From the NCBI GenBank assembly GCA_947175425.1, contig CAMWMR010000023.1, positions 1 through 36,437 on the forward strand: DNA of 36,437 nucleotides. Reading direction: 5' to 3'. The position numbers and the translations under genes are program-made. This stretch comes from an uncultured Porphyromonadaceae bacterium (GTDB taxonomy: Bacteria > Bacteroidota > Bacteroidia > Bacteroidales > Muribaculaceae). The notes beneath the pieces were generated by a model that worked only from the letters and a program-made list of their open reading frames with translations, did not search any database and was not told where the DNA came from. Shown one piece after another: positions 14,135 through 21,490 of this stretch (positions within the stretch are counted from its first letter, which is position 1; each line of letters opens with the position of its first letter).

Positions 14135-15366
14135 GAATTGCGCTTATAAACCACAGCGACACTCGTGGAGGAGCTTCGGTAGTGACAATGCGCCTCACCG
14201 AAGCTCTCAGGGAACTGGGACACGACGCCCGGCTCTTCGTGGTATCGTCCCAAGCGGGCAACAATGCTGTGGAATGCGTACCGTCGCCCTTGCGGCACAA
14301 GCTGTGTTTCCTTGCCGAGCACGCCCTCATTTTTGCTTCCAACGGTTTCAACCGCGCCGACCTGTTCAAGGCTTCGGCTGCAAGCCACGGGCTCAATGTT
14401 GCCGACATTCCTTTTGTAAAGCAGGCCGATGCAGTGATTCTGAACTGGATTAACCAGGGGATGCTTTCCTTTCATGGAATAGAACAACTCGCAAAGGACG
14501 GACGTCCGCTGCTGTGGACCATGCACGACATGTGGAACATGACCGGCATATGTCACCATGCCGGAACCTGCACGCAATACATCTCGCCCGGACAATGCCG
14601 CAACTGTCCTCTTTTACACGGAATAAACTTGGGCAGCACGCTCTCGCACAGTGTATGGAAAAAGAAACGGAAACTGTACGAAAATACAAAAATCAATTTT
14701 GTAGCCGTAAGCTCGTGGCTCCGTGAGCTTGCCGATAAAAGCACACTGCTTGCCGACCGGCCCGTGCACACTATTCACAACGCATTTCCTGTCGACGATT
14801 TTAAAACAGTTCCCGCAACGCCCGCAAATGCCCTTGGTTTGCCCGAAAACCGTAAAATAATACTCATGGGTGCCGCACGCCTCGACGACCCTGTAAAGGG
14901 CCTTGATTTAGCTGTGGAGGCACTCGGCAAACTACAGTCGAAAGACGCCGTGGCAGTTTTCTTCGGAAATATACGGAATCAGCAGATTCTCGATAAACTG
15001 AAGTTCCCTCACATTTGGCTCGGGCCTGTTAATGACAACGAAAAAATAAAGCAGCTCTATGCTCACGCACACATAGTGTTGTCGTCGTCGCTGTACGAGA
15101 CTTTGCCGGGCACTCTCATCGAGGGACAGGCTGCCGGCGCATTTCCCGTTAGCTTCGACCGTGGCGGACAACGCGACATTATCACTTGCCCCGAGGAGGG
15201 CGCACTCATTCCATTTGGCGATACTTCTGATATGGCGCATGCGCTTGACAACGCTCTCCGGAAATCTCACTCACGCAATTTTCTTCACAATGCCGTGGCG
15301 GCTAAATTCAAAGCCTCCGACATCGCTGAAAAATATATTAACCTTATCAAACAAATATCTGTATGA
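14131..15366 (+). CDS. Glycosyltransferase, GT-B fold (GT4-like)
   Basis: This 411-residue protein has a GT-B N-terminal start (MRIALINHSDTRGGASVVTM) with the 'GGa' loop, a central metal-free domain with a Cys-rich insert (WNMTGICHHAGTCTQYISPG then QCRNCPLLHG; four Cys that may bind a metal), and a C-terminal nucleotide-sugar domain. The latter carries the E-x7-E motif in YETLPGTLIEGQAAG and the following GGQRDII. It presumably transfers a sugar to a lipid-linked or surface glycan moved by the flippase encoded just upstream. Start and stop both overlap neighbours by four bases. Confidence 0.88.
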   Translation: MRIALINHSDTRGGASVVTMRLTEALRELGHDARLFVVSSQAGNNAVECVPSPLRHKLCFLAEHALIFASNGFNRADLFKASAASHGLNVADIPFVKQADAVILNWINQGMLSFHGIEQLAKDGRPLLWTMHDMWNMTGICHHAGTCTQYISPGQCRNCPLLHGINLGSTLSHSVWKKKRKLYENTKINFVAVSSWLRELADKSTLLADRPVHTIHNAFPVDDFKTVPATPANALGLPENRKIILMGAARLDDPVKGLDLAVEALGKLQSKDAVAVFFGNIRNQQILDKLKFPHIWLGPVNDNEKIKQLYAHAHIVLSSSLYETLPGTLIEGQAAGAFPVSFDRGGQRDIITCPEEGALIPFGDTSDMAHALDNALRKSHSRNFLHNAVAAKFKASDIAEKYINLIKQISV

Positions 15367-16805
15367 AACAACTCATCGCTTGTATGCTCATTGCCGGTGC
15401 CGGAACCGCAATGGCTAACGTGCCGCTCAAAATCTACAAGGGCGACAACCGTTCCGACACTGTTTACTCGGAAAAACATTATCTTGTTGGTGTAACTTCA
15501 CCCGACGCCAAAGCTACCGTAAACGGAACTCCCGTGCATGTGTACAAAACAGGCTCGTTCGGCGCTGAAATCAATCTCAAAAAAGGCGAGAATCTCATTC
15601 CCGTTCACCTCTCTTGCAAAAAGGAGAAAAAGGACACAACCGTACGCGTATTTCTTGCCGAAAGAAAAAAATCGGCCGCAGCTCCCGTGGAGACAAAAAC
15701 GCTGGAAGCGCCTTTGTTCATCACAACCTTGCCCGGAGCCTATTTCCAGTACGGCAACGGAGGCGACCGTCTCGGAGGCTCTAAAATGAACTTTATCGAC
15801 GCCGACATAAATCTCACCGCAGTCGGCGAAACCGATTATCTCTACAAAGTTCAGCTTTCGCAAAACAACTTCGCATACATTCCCAAGGAATATACCAAGG
15901 AGGGTGGGGAAGGTGCTTCTGTGGTTAACACAGGTTCTGCCTCTATTTCAAACACCGGCAAATCGGACCGCATTACTCTGGCGCTCCCTTGCCGTCTCCC
16001 TTATTGGAACCGTGCCGAAATCGACCCGCAGACTATCAAGGTTTCCGTATACGGTGCCACAAACAACACAAACTGGCTCACTCAACGAAACGACCTCGGT
16101 ATTATCGATTTTGTGGATTTGCAGCAGAACGAATCCGATGTCCTCACTCTCTACATCCGACTGAAAGACAATTATCAGTGGGGATATTCAATTGACTATC
16201 AGGGGAATAACCTTGTAATTGACGTTCGTCACCGTCCTACATCACTGAATATCAAGGACTTGACTATCGGACTCGATGCCGGACACGGCGGCAAATATCC
16301 GGGCGCATGGTCGCCCTCGGGACTATCCGAAAAGGAAGTAAATCTCGACATTATCCTCAACGTAGCAAAAATGTTGCGCGATATGGGAGCTAACGTGGTG
16401 CTCACACGCGACGGCGACACCGGTCCCTCAATGGCCGAACGCAAGGAAATTTGGCGCAAAGCCGGAGTGGACATCGCCCTGAGCGTACACAACAATTCCT
16501 CCGGAAATCCTCTCAAAAAAATGGGTACAAGCTCTTACTACAAACACATCAACAACCGCGCTTTTGCCGAGGCTCTGCACAAATCAATGCTCTCGCTCGG
16601 ACTGGAGAATTTCGGACTGACAGGCAACTTCAATTTCTCCCTTAACGGACCTACCGAGTATCCCAACGCTCTTATTGAAGTTCTGTTCATGTCATCACTT
16701 CCCGAGGAGGAACTCCTTGCCGACCCCGAATACCGCAAAACTCTTGCTTCGAAAATTGTGGAAGGTCTGCTGAACTACCTCAAGGAAGCAGATAGCAACC
16801 GATGA
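15363..16805 (+). CDS. N-acetylmuramoyl-L-alanine amidase (Amidase_3)
   Basis: This 480-residue secreted protein cuts the bond between MurNAc and the L-Ala of the peptide stem. A signal peptide (residues 1-18, MKQLIACMLIAGAGTAMA) is followed by a beta-rich region (20-100) and a second beta domain (115-290). The catalytic domain (300-475) has DAGHGG with His308, the Glu of SEKE (323), His376 in SVHNNS and Glu439 in NALIEVLFMSS, so the zinc ligands and catalytic Glu are all present. It overlaps both neighbours by four bases. Being in one operon with a flippase and glycosyltransferase suggests an envelope-assembly role. Confidence 0.92.
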   Translation: MKQLIACMLIAGAGTAMANVPLKIYKGDNRSDTVYSEKHYLVGVTSPDAKATVNGTPVHVYKTGSFGAEINLKKGENLIPVHLSCKKEKKDTTVRVFLAERKKSAAAPVETKTLEAPLFITTLPGAYFQYGNGGDRLGGSKMNFIDADINLTAVGETDYLYKVQLSQNNFAYIPKEYTKEGGEGASVVNTGSASISNTGKSDRITLALPCRLPYWNRAEIDPQTIKVSVYGATNNTNWLTQRNDLGIIDFVDLQQNESDVLTLYIRLKDNYQWGYSIDYQGNNLVIDVRHRPTSLNIKDLTIGLDAGHGGKYPGAWSPSGLSEKEVNLDIILNVAKMLRDMGANVVLTRDGDTGPSMAERKEIWRKAGVDIALSVHNNSSGNPLKKMGTSSYYKHINNRAFAEALHKSMLSLGLENFGLTGNFNFSLNGPTEYPNALIEVLFMSSLPEEELLADPEYRKTLASKIVEGLLNYLKEADSNR

Positions 16806-18253
16806 ACGATATCGATTTTGCAGCGGAAGTGTTGGCAGCATTGCCCTATAATGCCAACGAACAACAGGTGGCGGTAGTTGCCGCGCTGGCACGCTTCTGC
16901 TGCAAAGACGATGCCGCTGAATCGGCTTTCATTCTTAACGGTTACGCCGGTACGGGAAAAACTTCCCTTACCGGCGCTCTTGTTAAAACTCTCCGCGCTC
17001 ACAAAAGGCAGGTTGTGCTGCTGGCTCCAACAGGACGCGCGGCAAAAGTTTTCAGCGCCAATTCGGGCGGCATTACGGCATCTACAATACATCGAAAAAT
17101 ATACCGCCACAACCCCGATGCAACACCCGGTGTATATACACCCCCGCTGCCTGCCGACAACAGGCTCATGAATGCCGTTTTCATCGTCGACGAAGCTTCA
17201 ATGATTGGCACGGCCGATGAACGAGGAACCGACCTCCTCGACGACCTTATAACATACGTATACGCAGGCATAGGATGCAGGCTCATACTCATCGGCGACA
17301 CGGCTCAGCTGCCTCCGGTAGGTTCAGACCGCTCGCCGGCGATGAAAGCCGATGTTCTCAGGCGCCTCGGACTCAAAGTAACACAGGCCACACTTACCGA
17401 AACGGCTCGACAGGCAGCCGACTCGGGTATACTTTTCAACGCCACGAGACTGCGGAAAATAATGGTACTCGCAGCGAAGGCGGAACCCGGAAAAGCTCCC
17501 GTTCCCAAACTCAGAACAGCCGGTTTTGATGACGTGAAAATTGTGGACCCGACGGATCTTCCCGAAATTATAAGCGATGCCTACAGCGCTTCGCCCGACG
17601 GCGAGGCAGGCTCCATTCTCATTACACGAAGCAACAAGCGGGCCGCCGAATATAACGCCGCAATACGTGCGGCTGTGCTGTACCGAGAAGAAGAAATAAG
17701 CCGTGGCGACATGCTCATTGTAAGCCGAAACCATTACTTCCGCAAAAAAGTAAAAACTCTCGATTTCGTTGCCAACGGCGATATTCTAACCGTTAGCCGA
17801 GTATATGGAACCGAAGTACGCTACGGCCTCCGTTTCGCCGACGTGGAGCTGGAAATAAGCTCGCCCGAGAATCCCTCCGAAACCATTAATTTCGATATAA
17901 AAATCCTGCTCGACACACTTGCCGACCCCTCGGCGGGACTATCGCAGGAAGACTGGAACAAACTATACTACGGCATAATGGCCGACGACGAACGTTACGG
18001 AGCCACCGACCTTACGGCTCGGGCACACGGCATAATGCGCGACCCCTACTGGACGGCGCTGCACGTAAAATATGCCTATGCAGTAACATGCCACAAGGCC
18101 CAGGGCGGACAATGGGAAAACGTGTTTGTCGACCTCTCCTACATCCCCGACGATGCATTGGGACTCACGCTGTACCGCTGGCTTTACACCGCTGTTACAC
18201 GTGCCACAAAACGCCTCTATCTAATAGCTCCACCCGAAGCGATAATTAAATAA
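16802..18253 (+). CDS. RecD-like superfamily 1B DNA helicase
   Basis: This 483-residue cytoplasmic ATPase has Walker A GYAGTGKT (47-54), motif Ia region APTGRAA (about 75-81), Walker B VDEAS (129-133) and motif III GDTAQLPPVG (165-174). A C-terminal UvrD_C_2 segment around YAVTCHKAQGGQWENVFVDL has motif V-like 'TCHKAQG', and motif VI 'YTAVTRATKRLYL' lies near 460-472. It is much shorter than RecD2 (about 700+), lacking the long N-terminal region, and matches the short RecD-like helicases annotated widely in Bacteroidota. It is the last gene of the eight-gene run (four-base overlap with the amidase) and is followed by a strong terminator. Its presence in an envelope operon is odd. Confidence 0.9.
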   Translation: MNDIDFAAEVLAALPYNANEQQVAVVAALARFCCKDDAAESAFILNGYAGTGKTSLTGALVKTLRAHKRQVVLLAPTGRAAKVFSANSGGITASTIHRKIYRHNPDATPGVYTPPLPADNRLMNAVFIVDEASMIGTADERGTDLLDDLITYVYAGIGCRLILIGDTAQLPPVGSDRSPAMKADVLRRLGLKVTQATLTETARQAADSGILFNATRLRKIMVLAAKAEPGKAPVPKLRTAGFDDVKIVDPTDLPEIISDAYSASPDGEAGSILITRSNKRAAEYNAAIRAAVLYREEEISRGDMLIVSRNHYFRKKVKTLDFVANGDILTVSRVYGTEVRYGLRFADVELEISSPENPSETINFDIKILLDTLADPSAGLSQEDWNKLYYGIMADDERYGATDLTARAHGIMRDPYWTALHVKYAYAVTCHKAQGGQWENVFVDLSYIPDDALGLTLYRWLYTAVTRATKRLYLIAPPEAIIK

Positions 18254-18270
18254 GATCAGGGTCTAAAATA

Positions 18271-18296
18271 AAAAATCCCGCAATTGCGGGATTTTT
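18271..18296. terminator. Bidirectional intrinsic terminator
   Basis: AAAAATCCCGCA and TGCGGGATTTTTT form a perfect GC-centred palindrome with A run on one side and T run on the other. It can end the rightward helicase operon and the leftward apt transcript. Confidence 0.92.
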
Positions 18297-18318
18297 TATT
18301 GCTTCCTGTAAACAGGAT

Positions 18319-18837
18319 TTAGTACACGATGAGCGAGGATACATCAGCGTCCTCGGGAAGTGCGGCACGGCCGTTGAGAGCCGAAAGCTCAATAATGAAG
18401 TTTATGTAAATCTTTTTAGGATTAAGACTCTTCACAAGCTTGTAGGCTGCTGCCATTGTTCCGCCGGTTGCGAGTACGTCGTCGTGAAGCACAACAATAT
18501 CGTCGGAGGTTATGGCGTCGCGGTGTATCTCAATCACGTCGGTTCCGTATTCCTTTGCGTATTCCTGACGGATAGTATCGGCAGGAAGTTTGCCGGGTTT
18601 ACGGGCGGGAACAAAACCTGCGCCGATTTCGTAGGCAAGTATAGAACCGCCTATAAAGCCGCGCGACTCGATACCTACTACTTTAGTTACGCCTTTGTCG
18701 CGGTAGAGCTGCGACAAATCCCAGCCAATGATGTGGAGCGCGCGGGGGTCTTTGAAGACTGTGGTAAGGTCCTTGAAAACGATTCCTTTTGTCGGGAAAT
18801 CGACAACGTCGCGAATCTTGGATTTAATGTATTCCAT
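18319..18837 (-). CDS. apt: Adenine phosphoribosyltransferase
   Basis: This 172-residue enzyme converts adenine plus PRPP to AMP and pyrophosphate in purine salvage. The length is standard. Motifs are the N-terminal DVVDFPTKGIVFKDLTTVF, GIESRGFIGGSILA, FVPARKPGKLPADT (the flexible loop) and the PRPP-binding VVLHDDVLATGGTM. It is the third gene in the minus-strand order ybeY-mnmG-apt. The 66-base gap to mnmG contains the parS site. No clear promoter lies in that gap, so it is likely transcribed with mnmG. Confidence 0.96.
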   Translation of the reverse strand: MEYIKSKIRDVVDFPTKGIVFKDLTTVFKDPRALHIIGWDLSQLYRDKGVTKVVGIESRGFIGGSILAYEIGAGFVPARKPGKLPADTIRQEYAKEYGTDVIEIHRDAITSDDIVVLHDDVLATGGTMAAAYKLVKSLNPKKIYINFIIELSALNGRAALPEDADVSSLIVY

Positions 18838-18884
18838 TATTGTATGATTTAATATATTGATTTTCTATATAAAAAGACATTCTT

Positions 18885-18900
18885 TGTTTCACGTGGAACA
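18885..18900. promoter_or_regulatory. parS site (ParB centromere sequence)
   Basis: TGTTTCACGTGGAACA reads TGTTCCACGTGAAACA on the other strand, an exact fit to the bacterial chromosomal parS consensus TGTTNCACGTGAAACA. It lies three bases beyond the mnmG stop codon and before apt. ParB (Spo0J) binds such sites and loads the ParABS/SMC segregation machinery, usually near the replication origin. No parA or parB gene is in the window. Confidence 0.88.
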
Positions 18901-18903
18901 ATT

Positions 18904-20784
18904 TCAGCGATTCATCATCAGCAAAAGTATGTTTACATCGCTGGGCGATATGCCGGGAATGCGGGAGGCTTCGCCTACGGTCTGCGGACGATGACGTTCG
19001 AGTTTCTGACGCCCCTCGGTGGATATTGCCTTGATTGCGGAATAATCGGTATCGGCAGGCAGGCGCACTTCCTCAAGGCGGCGCAGTTTGTCGGCCATCA
19101 GTTGCTCGCGGGCTATGTATCCACGATATTTGATAAGGATTTCGGCGGCTTCCACAATCTCGTCTCTGCGATCGTCGGGAAGCTCGTCAATGAGCTTCTG
19201 TAACTGAGGAACAACTCCGGCAAGCGAATATATATCGAGCTGCGGACGCTGTATAAGGTCGCGCAGTTTCGTGCCTTGTTTCAGTTCGCTTGTACCTGCT
19301 TTTTCAAACAGTTCTTTTACCTGCGAGGGATGAACGGTAAGGCTGTCGGCAAGCGCAATTATTTCGTCTCGGAGAACTCGTTTGCGTTCCATTAAGCCGA
19401 AGCGTTTTTCATCGGCAAGTCCAAGTTTATAGGCAAGCGGTGTAAGACGCATATCGGCATCGTCCTGGCGCAAAAGTATGCGGTATTCGGCACGCGAAGT
19501 GAACATGCGGTACGGCTCGTCCACACCTTTTGTAACAAGGTCGTCGATTAGCACACCTATATATGCACGGTCGCGTCCGAGTGTAAACTGTTCGCGTCCC
19601 AGCGCACGCAGAGCGGCATTTGCACCTGCAACCAGTCCTTGTCCGGCTGCCTCTTCGTAACCTGTAGTACCGTTAATCTGCCCTGCAAAATACAGTCCGG
19701 AAACAAGACGGGTTTCAAGGGTATGCAGAAGCTGTGTAGGGTCGAAAAAATCGTACTCAATAGCGTAACCGGCGCGATACAGCTGAGCATTCGCAAGCGC
19801 GGGAACTGTGGCGAGCGCCTCGAACTGTATGTTCATAGGCATTGACGAACTGAAACCGTTTACGTAGAATTCGGTTGTTGTCTCGCCTTCAGGCTCAAGG
19901 AAAAGCTGGTGCTCGGTTTTGTCGGCAAAGGTTACAATCTTTGTTTCTATCGACGGGCAGTAGCGCGGACCAATACTTTGTATCTGTCCGTTGTATAGCG
20001 GAGAATCGGGAAGTCCGCGACGCAGAATATCGCAGGTTTCCTCGTTTGTATATACTATATAACATTCGCGCTGCCTGAGCGAGGAACGAACATCGGGCAG
20101 ATAGCTGAAATGATGAAAATCGCTATCGCCGGCCTGAGGCACGGTTTTTGAAAAATCTATGGTTCGGCCGTCGAGGCGTACGGGAGTTCCGGTTTTCATC
20201 CTGTCGGTGCGGAAACCTTTTTCTCGCAACTGCTCGGTGATTCCGTGAGCCGCAGGTTCGCTTATTCGGCCACCCTCGAAGCTCACGCGGCCAATGTGCA
20301 TAAGTCCGTTCAGAAAAGTACCGTTAGTGAGCACAATGTTGCGGGCAAAAAATTCGGCGCCCTCCAATGTACGTATGCCTGCAAGGTTTCCGTCCTCGTC
20401 GAACAGCAGCCGCTCCACCGAGCCTTGCCACATGCTGAGTCCGGGTGTATGTTCAAGAATCTCGCGCCAGAGTGCCGAGAATTTATTTCGGTCGGCCTGC
20501 GCGCGCGGGCTCCACATTGCCGGCCCCTTGCTTCGGTTGAGCATGCGGAACTGAATGGAAGAGCGGTCGGTCACTATACCCGTCATGCCGCCCATAGCGT
20601 CTATTTCGCGAACAATCTGTCCTTTTGCAATACCTCCAATAGCCGGATTGCAACTCATCTGGGCAATCTTGTTCATGTCCATTGTCACCAGCAGCGTATC
20701 CGCACCAATGCGGGCTGCGGCATGAGCAGCCTCACATCCGGCATGGCCGGCACCGACAACAATAACGTCAAAATTAAATCGCAT
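18904..20784 (-). CDS. mnmG: tRNA uridine-5-carboxymethylaminomethyl modification enzyme MnmG (GidA)
   Basis: This is a 626-residue FAD protein that, with MnmE, installs the cmnm group at C5 of the tRNA wobble uridine. Visible features are the Rossmann motif VGAGHAGCEAA (10-20), MSCNPAIGGIAKGQIVREIDA (signature 1), GTFLNGLMHIG, the GQINGTTGYEEAAGQGLVAG signature near residue 380, and a helical C-terminal domain. The length is typical. It lies 28 bases downstream of ybeY and upstream of apt on the same strand. mnmG is frequently found near chromosomal origins and par loci, in keeping with the adjacent parS. Confidence 0.97.
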   Translation of the reverse strand: MRFNFDVIVVGAGHAGCEAAHAAARIGADTLLVTMDMNKIAQMSCNPAIGGIAKGQIVREIDAMGGMTGIVTDRSSIQFRMLNRSKGPAMWSPRAQADRNKFSALWREILEHTPGLSMWQGSVERLLFDEDGNLAGIRTLEGAEFFARNIVLTNGTFLNGLMHIGRVSFEGGRISEPAAHGITEQLREKGFRTDRMKTGTPVRLDGRTIDFSKTVPQAGDSDFHHFSYLPDVRSSLRQRECYIVYTNEETCDILRRGLPDSPLYNGQIQSIGPRYCPSIETKIVTFADKTEHQLFLEPEGETTTEFYVNGFSSSMPMNIQFEALATVPALANAQLYRAGYAIEYDFFDPTQLLHTLETRLVSGLYFAGQINGTTGYEEAAGQGLVAGANAALRALGREQFTLGRDRAYIGVLIDDLVTKGVDEPYRMFTSRAEYRILLRQDDADMRLTPLAYKLGLADEKRFGLMERKRVLRDEIIALADSLTVHPSQVKELFEKAGTSELKQGTKLRDLIQRPQLDIYSLAGVVPQLQKLIDELPDDRRDEIVEAAEILIKYRGYIAREQLMADKLRRLEEVRLPADTDYSAIKAISTEGRQKLERHRPQTVGEASRIPGISPSDVNILLLMMNR

Positions 20785-20812
20785 ATAAAAAGGGGAAAAT
20801 AAAAATCAAAGA

Positions 20813-21250
20813 TTAACAAACGCCCATAGCGTCGAGCATATCAAGAGCCTTGTTTTCCTCGGCCTCCATTATTTCGCGCTCACCGGGTCCTTTGTCATTA
20901 ATACCACAAAGATGAAGAACGCCGTGAATAATAACGCGTCGGAGTTCGCGCCCCGGGTCGGAACCGAACAGAGCGGCGTTGCTGGCAACCGTATCAAGCG
21001 ACAAAAAAATATCGCCTCGCAACAAGCGTCCGGTGCAGTCGTCGAAGGTTATTATATCCGTAAAGTAGTCGTGGTCAAGGAATTGACGGTTTACTTCCAA
21101 AATTTTTGCATCATCGCAAAAAATATAGTTAAGGGAGCGAACCAAGCAGTTGTGCGATTGTGCAACTTGTACAATCCATTGTTCAAGTTGTTGATAATCA
21201 AGGTCGGGCAGTTCAACACCCGAGGTTAGCCATTGAAAAGCGGGCGTCAT
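20813..21250 (-). CDS. ybeY: Endoribonuclease YbeY (rRNA maturation factor)
   Basis: This is a 145-residue metal-dependent RNase involved in 16S rRNA 3' processing and ribosome quality control. The sequence shows FTDIITFDD, LRGDIFLSLDTVASNA and the metal site HGVLHLCGINDKGPGE. The usual motif is HGxLHLxGyDH, and here the third His is Asp, with Asn before it. I believe related Bacteroidota proteins also have Asp there, which could still bind the metal. The ATG at 21250 lies about ten bases after the predicted transcription start. It is the first gene of ybeY-mnmG-apt. Confidence 0.93.
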   Translation of the reverse strand: MTPAFQWLTSGVELPDLDYQQLEQWIVQVAQSHNCLVRSLNYIFCDDAKILEVNRQFLDHDYFTDIITFDDCTGRLLRGDIFLSLDTVASNAALFGSDPGRELRRVIIHGVLHLCGINDKGPGEREIMEAEENKALDMLDAMGVC

Positions 21251-21268
21251 AGCATTATTTTGAATCGC

Positions 21269-21276
21269 AAAGATAG
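21269..21276 (-). promoter_or_regulatory. -7 element of ybeY-mnmG-apt
   Basis: TATCTTTG on the minus strand is an exact TAnnTTTG match 18 bases before the ybeY ATG. No TTG is seen at the -33 distance. Confidence 0.55.
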
Positions 21277-21432
21277 CGAAAATTTTTGAAAATAGGAATA
21301 TATCCTCATTTTTCTATTTTGCAATTTTCAACAAAGGTCAATTTTAGGGTATTATCAATTAATATTCAAATAATTACTGAAATTTTAAGGCCGTGAGATT
21401 TAAAAATTTTCCAAAGCCCCGCCAAATACACA

Positions 21433-21462
21433 TAAAAATCAGCGTCACAAAAGCCGTGACGC
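21433..21462 (-). terminator. Terminator of the outer membrane receptor gene
   Basis: On the minus strand GCGTCAC (21462-21456) pairs with GTGACGC (21448-21442), and the sequence continues TGATTTTTATG. It lies about 30 bases after the receptor stop codon. Confidence 0.8.
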
Positions 21463-21490
21463 CGACAAAAAATTTGTCCACTCCCCTACC

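Noticed and set aside
14005-14595. A 196-codon minus-strand frame across the flippase-glycosyltransferase junction
   Set aside because: It is antisense to two well supported overlapping genes and has no recognisable motif.
20245-20802. A 185-codon plus-strand frame within mnmG
   Set aside because: It is a shadow of mnmG, which shows all family signatures on the other strand.
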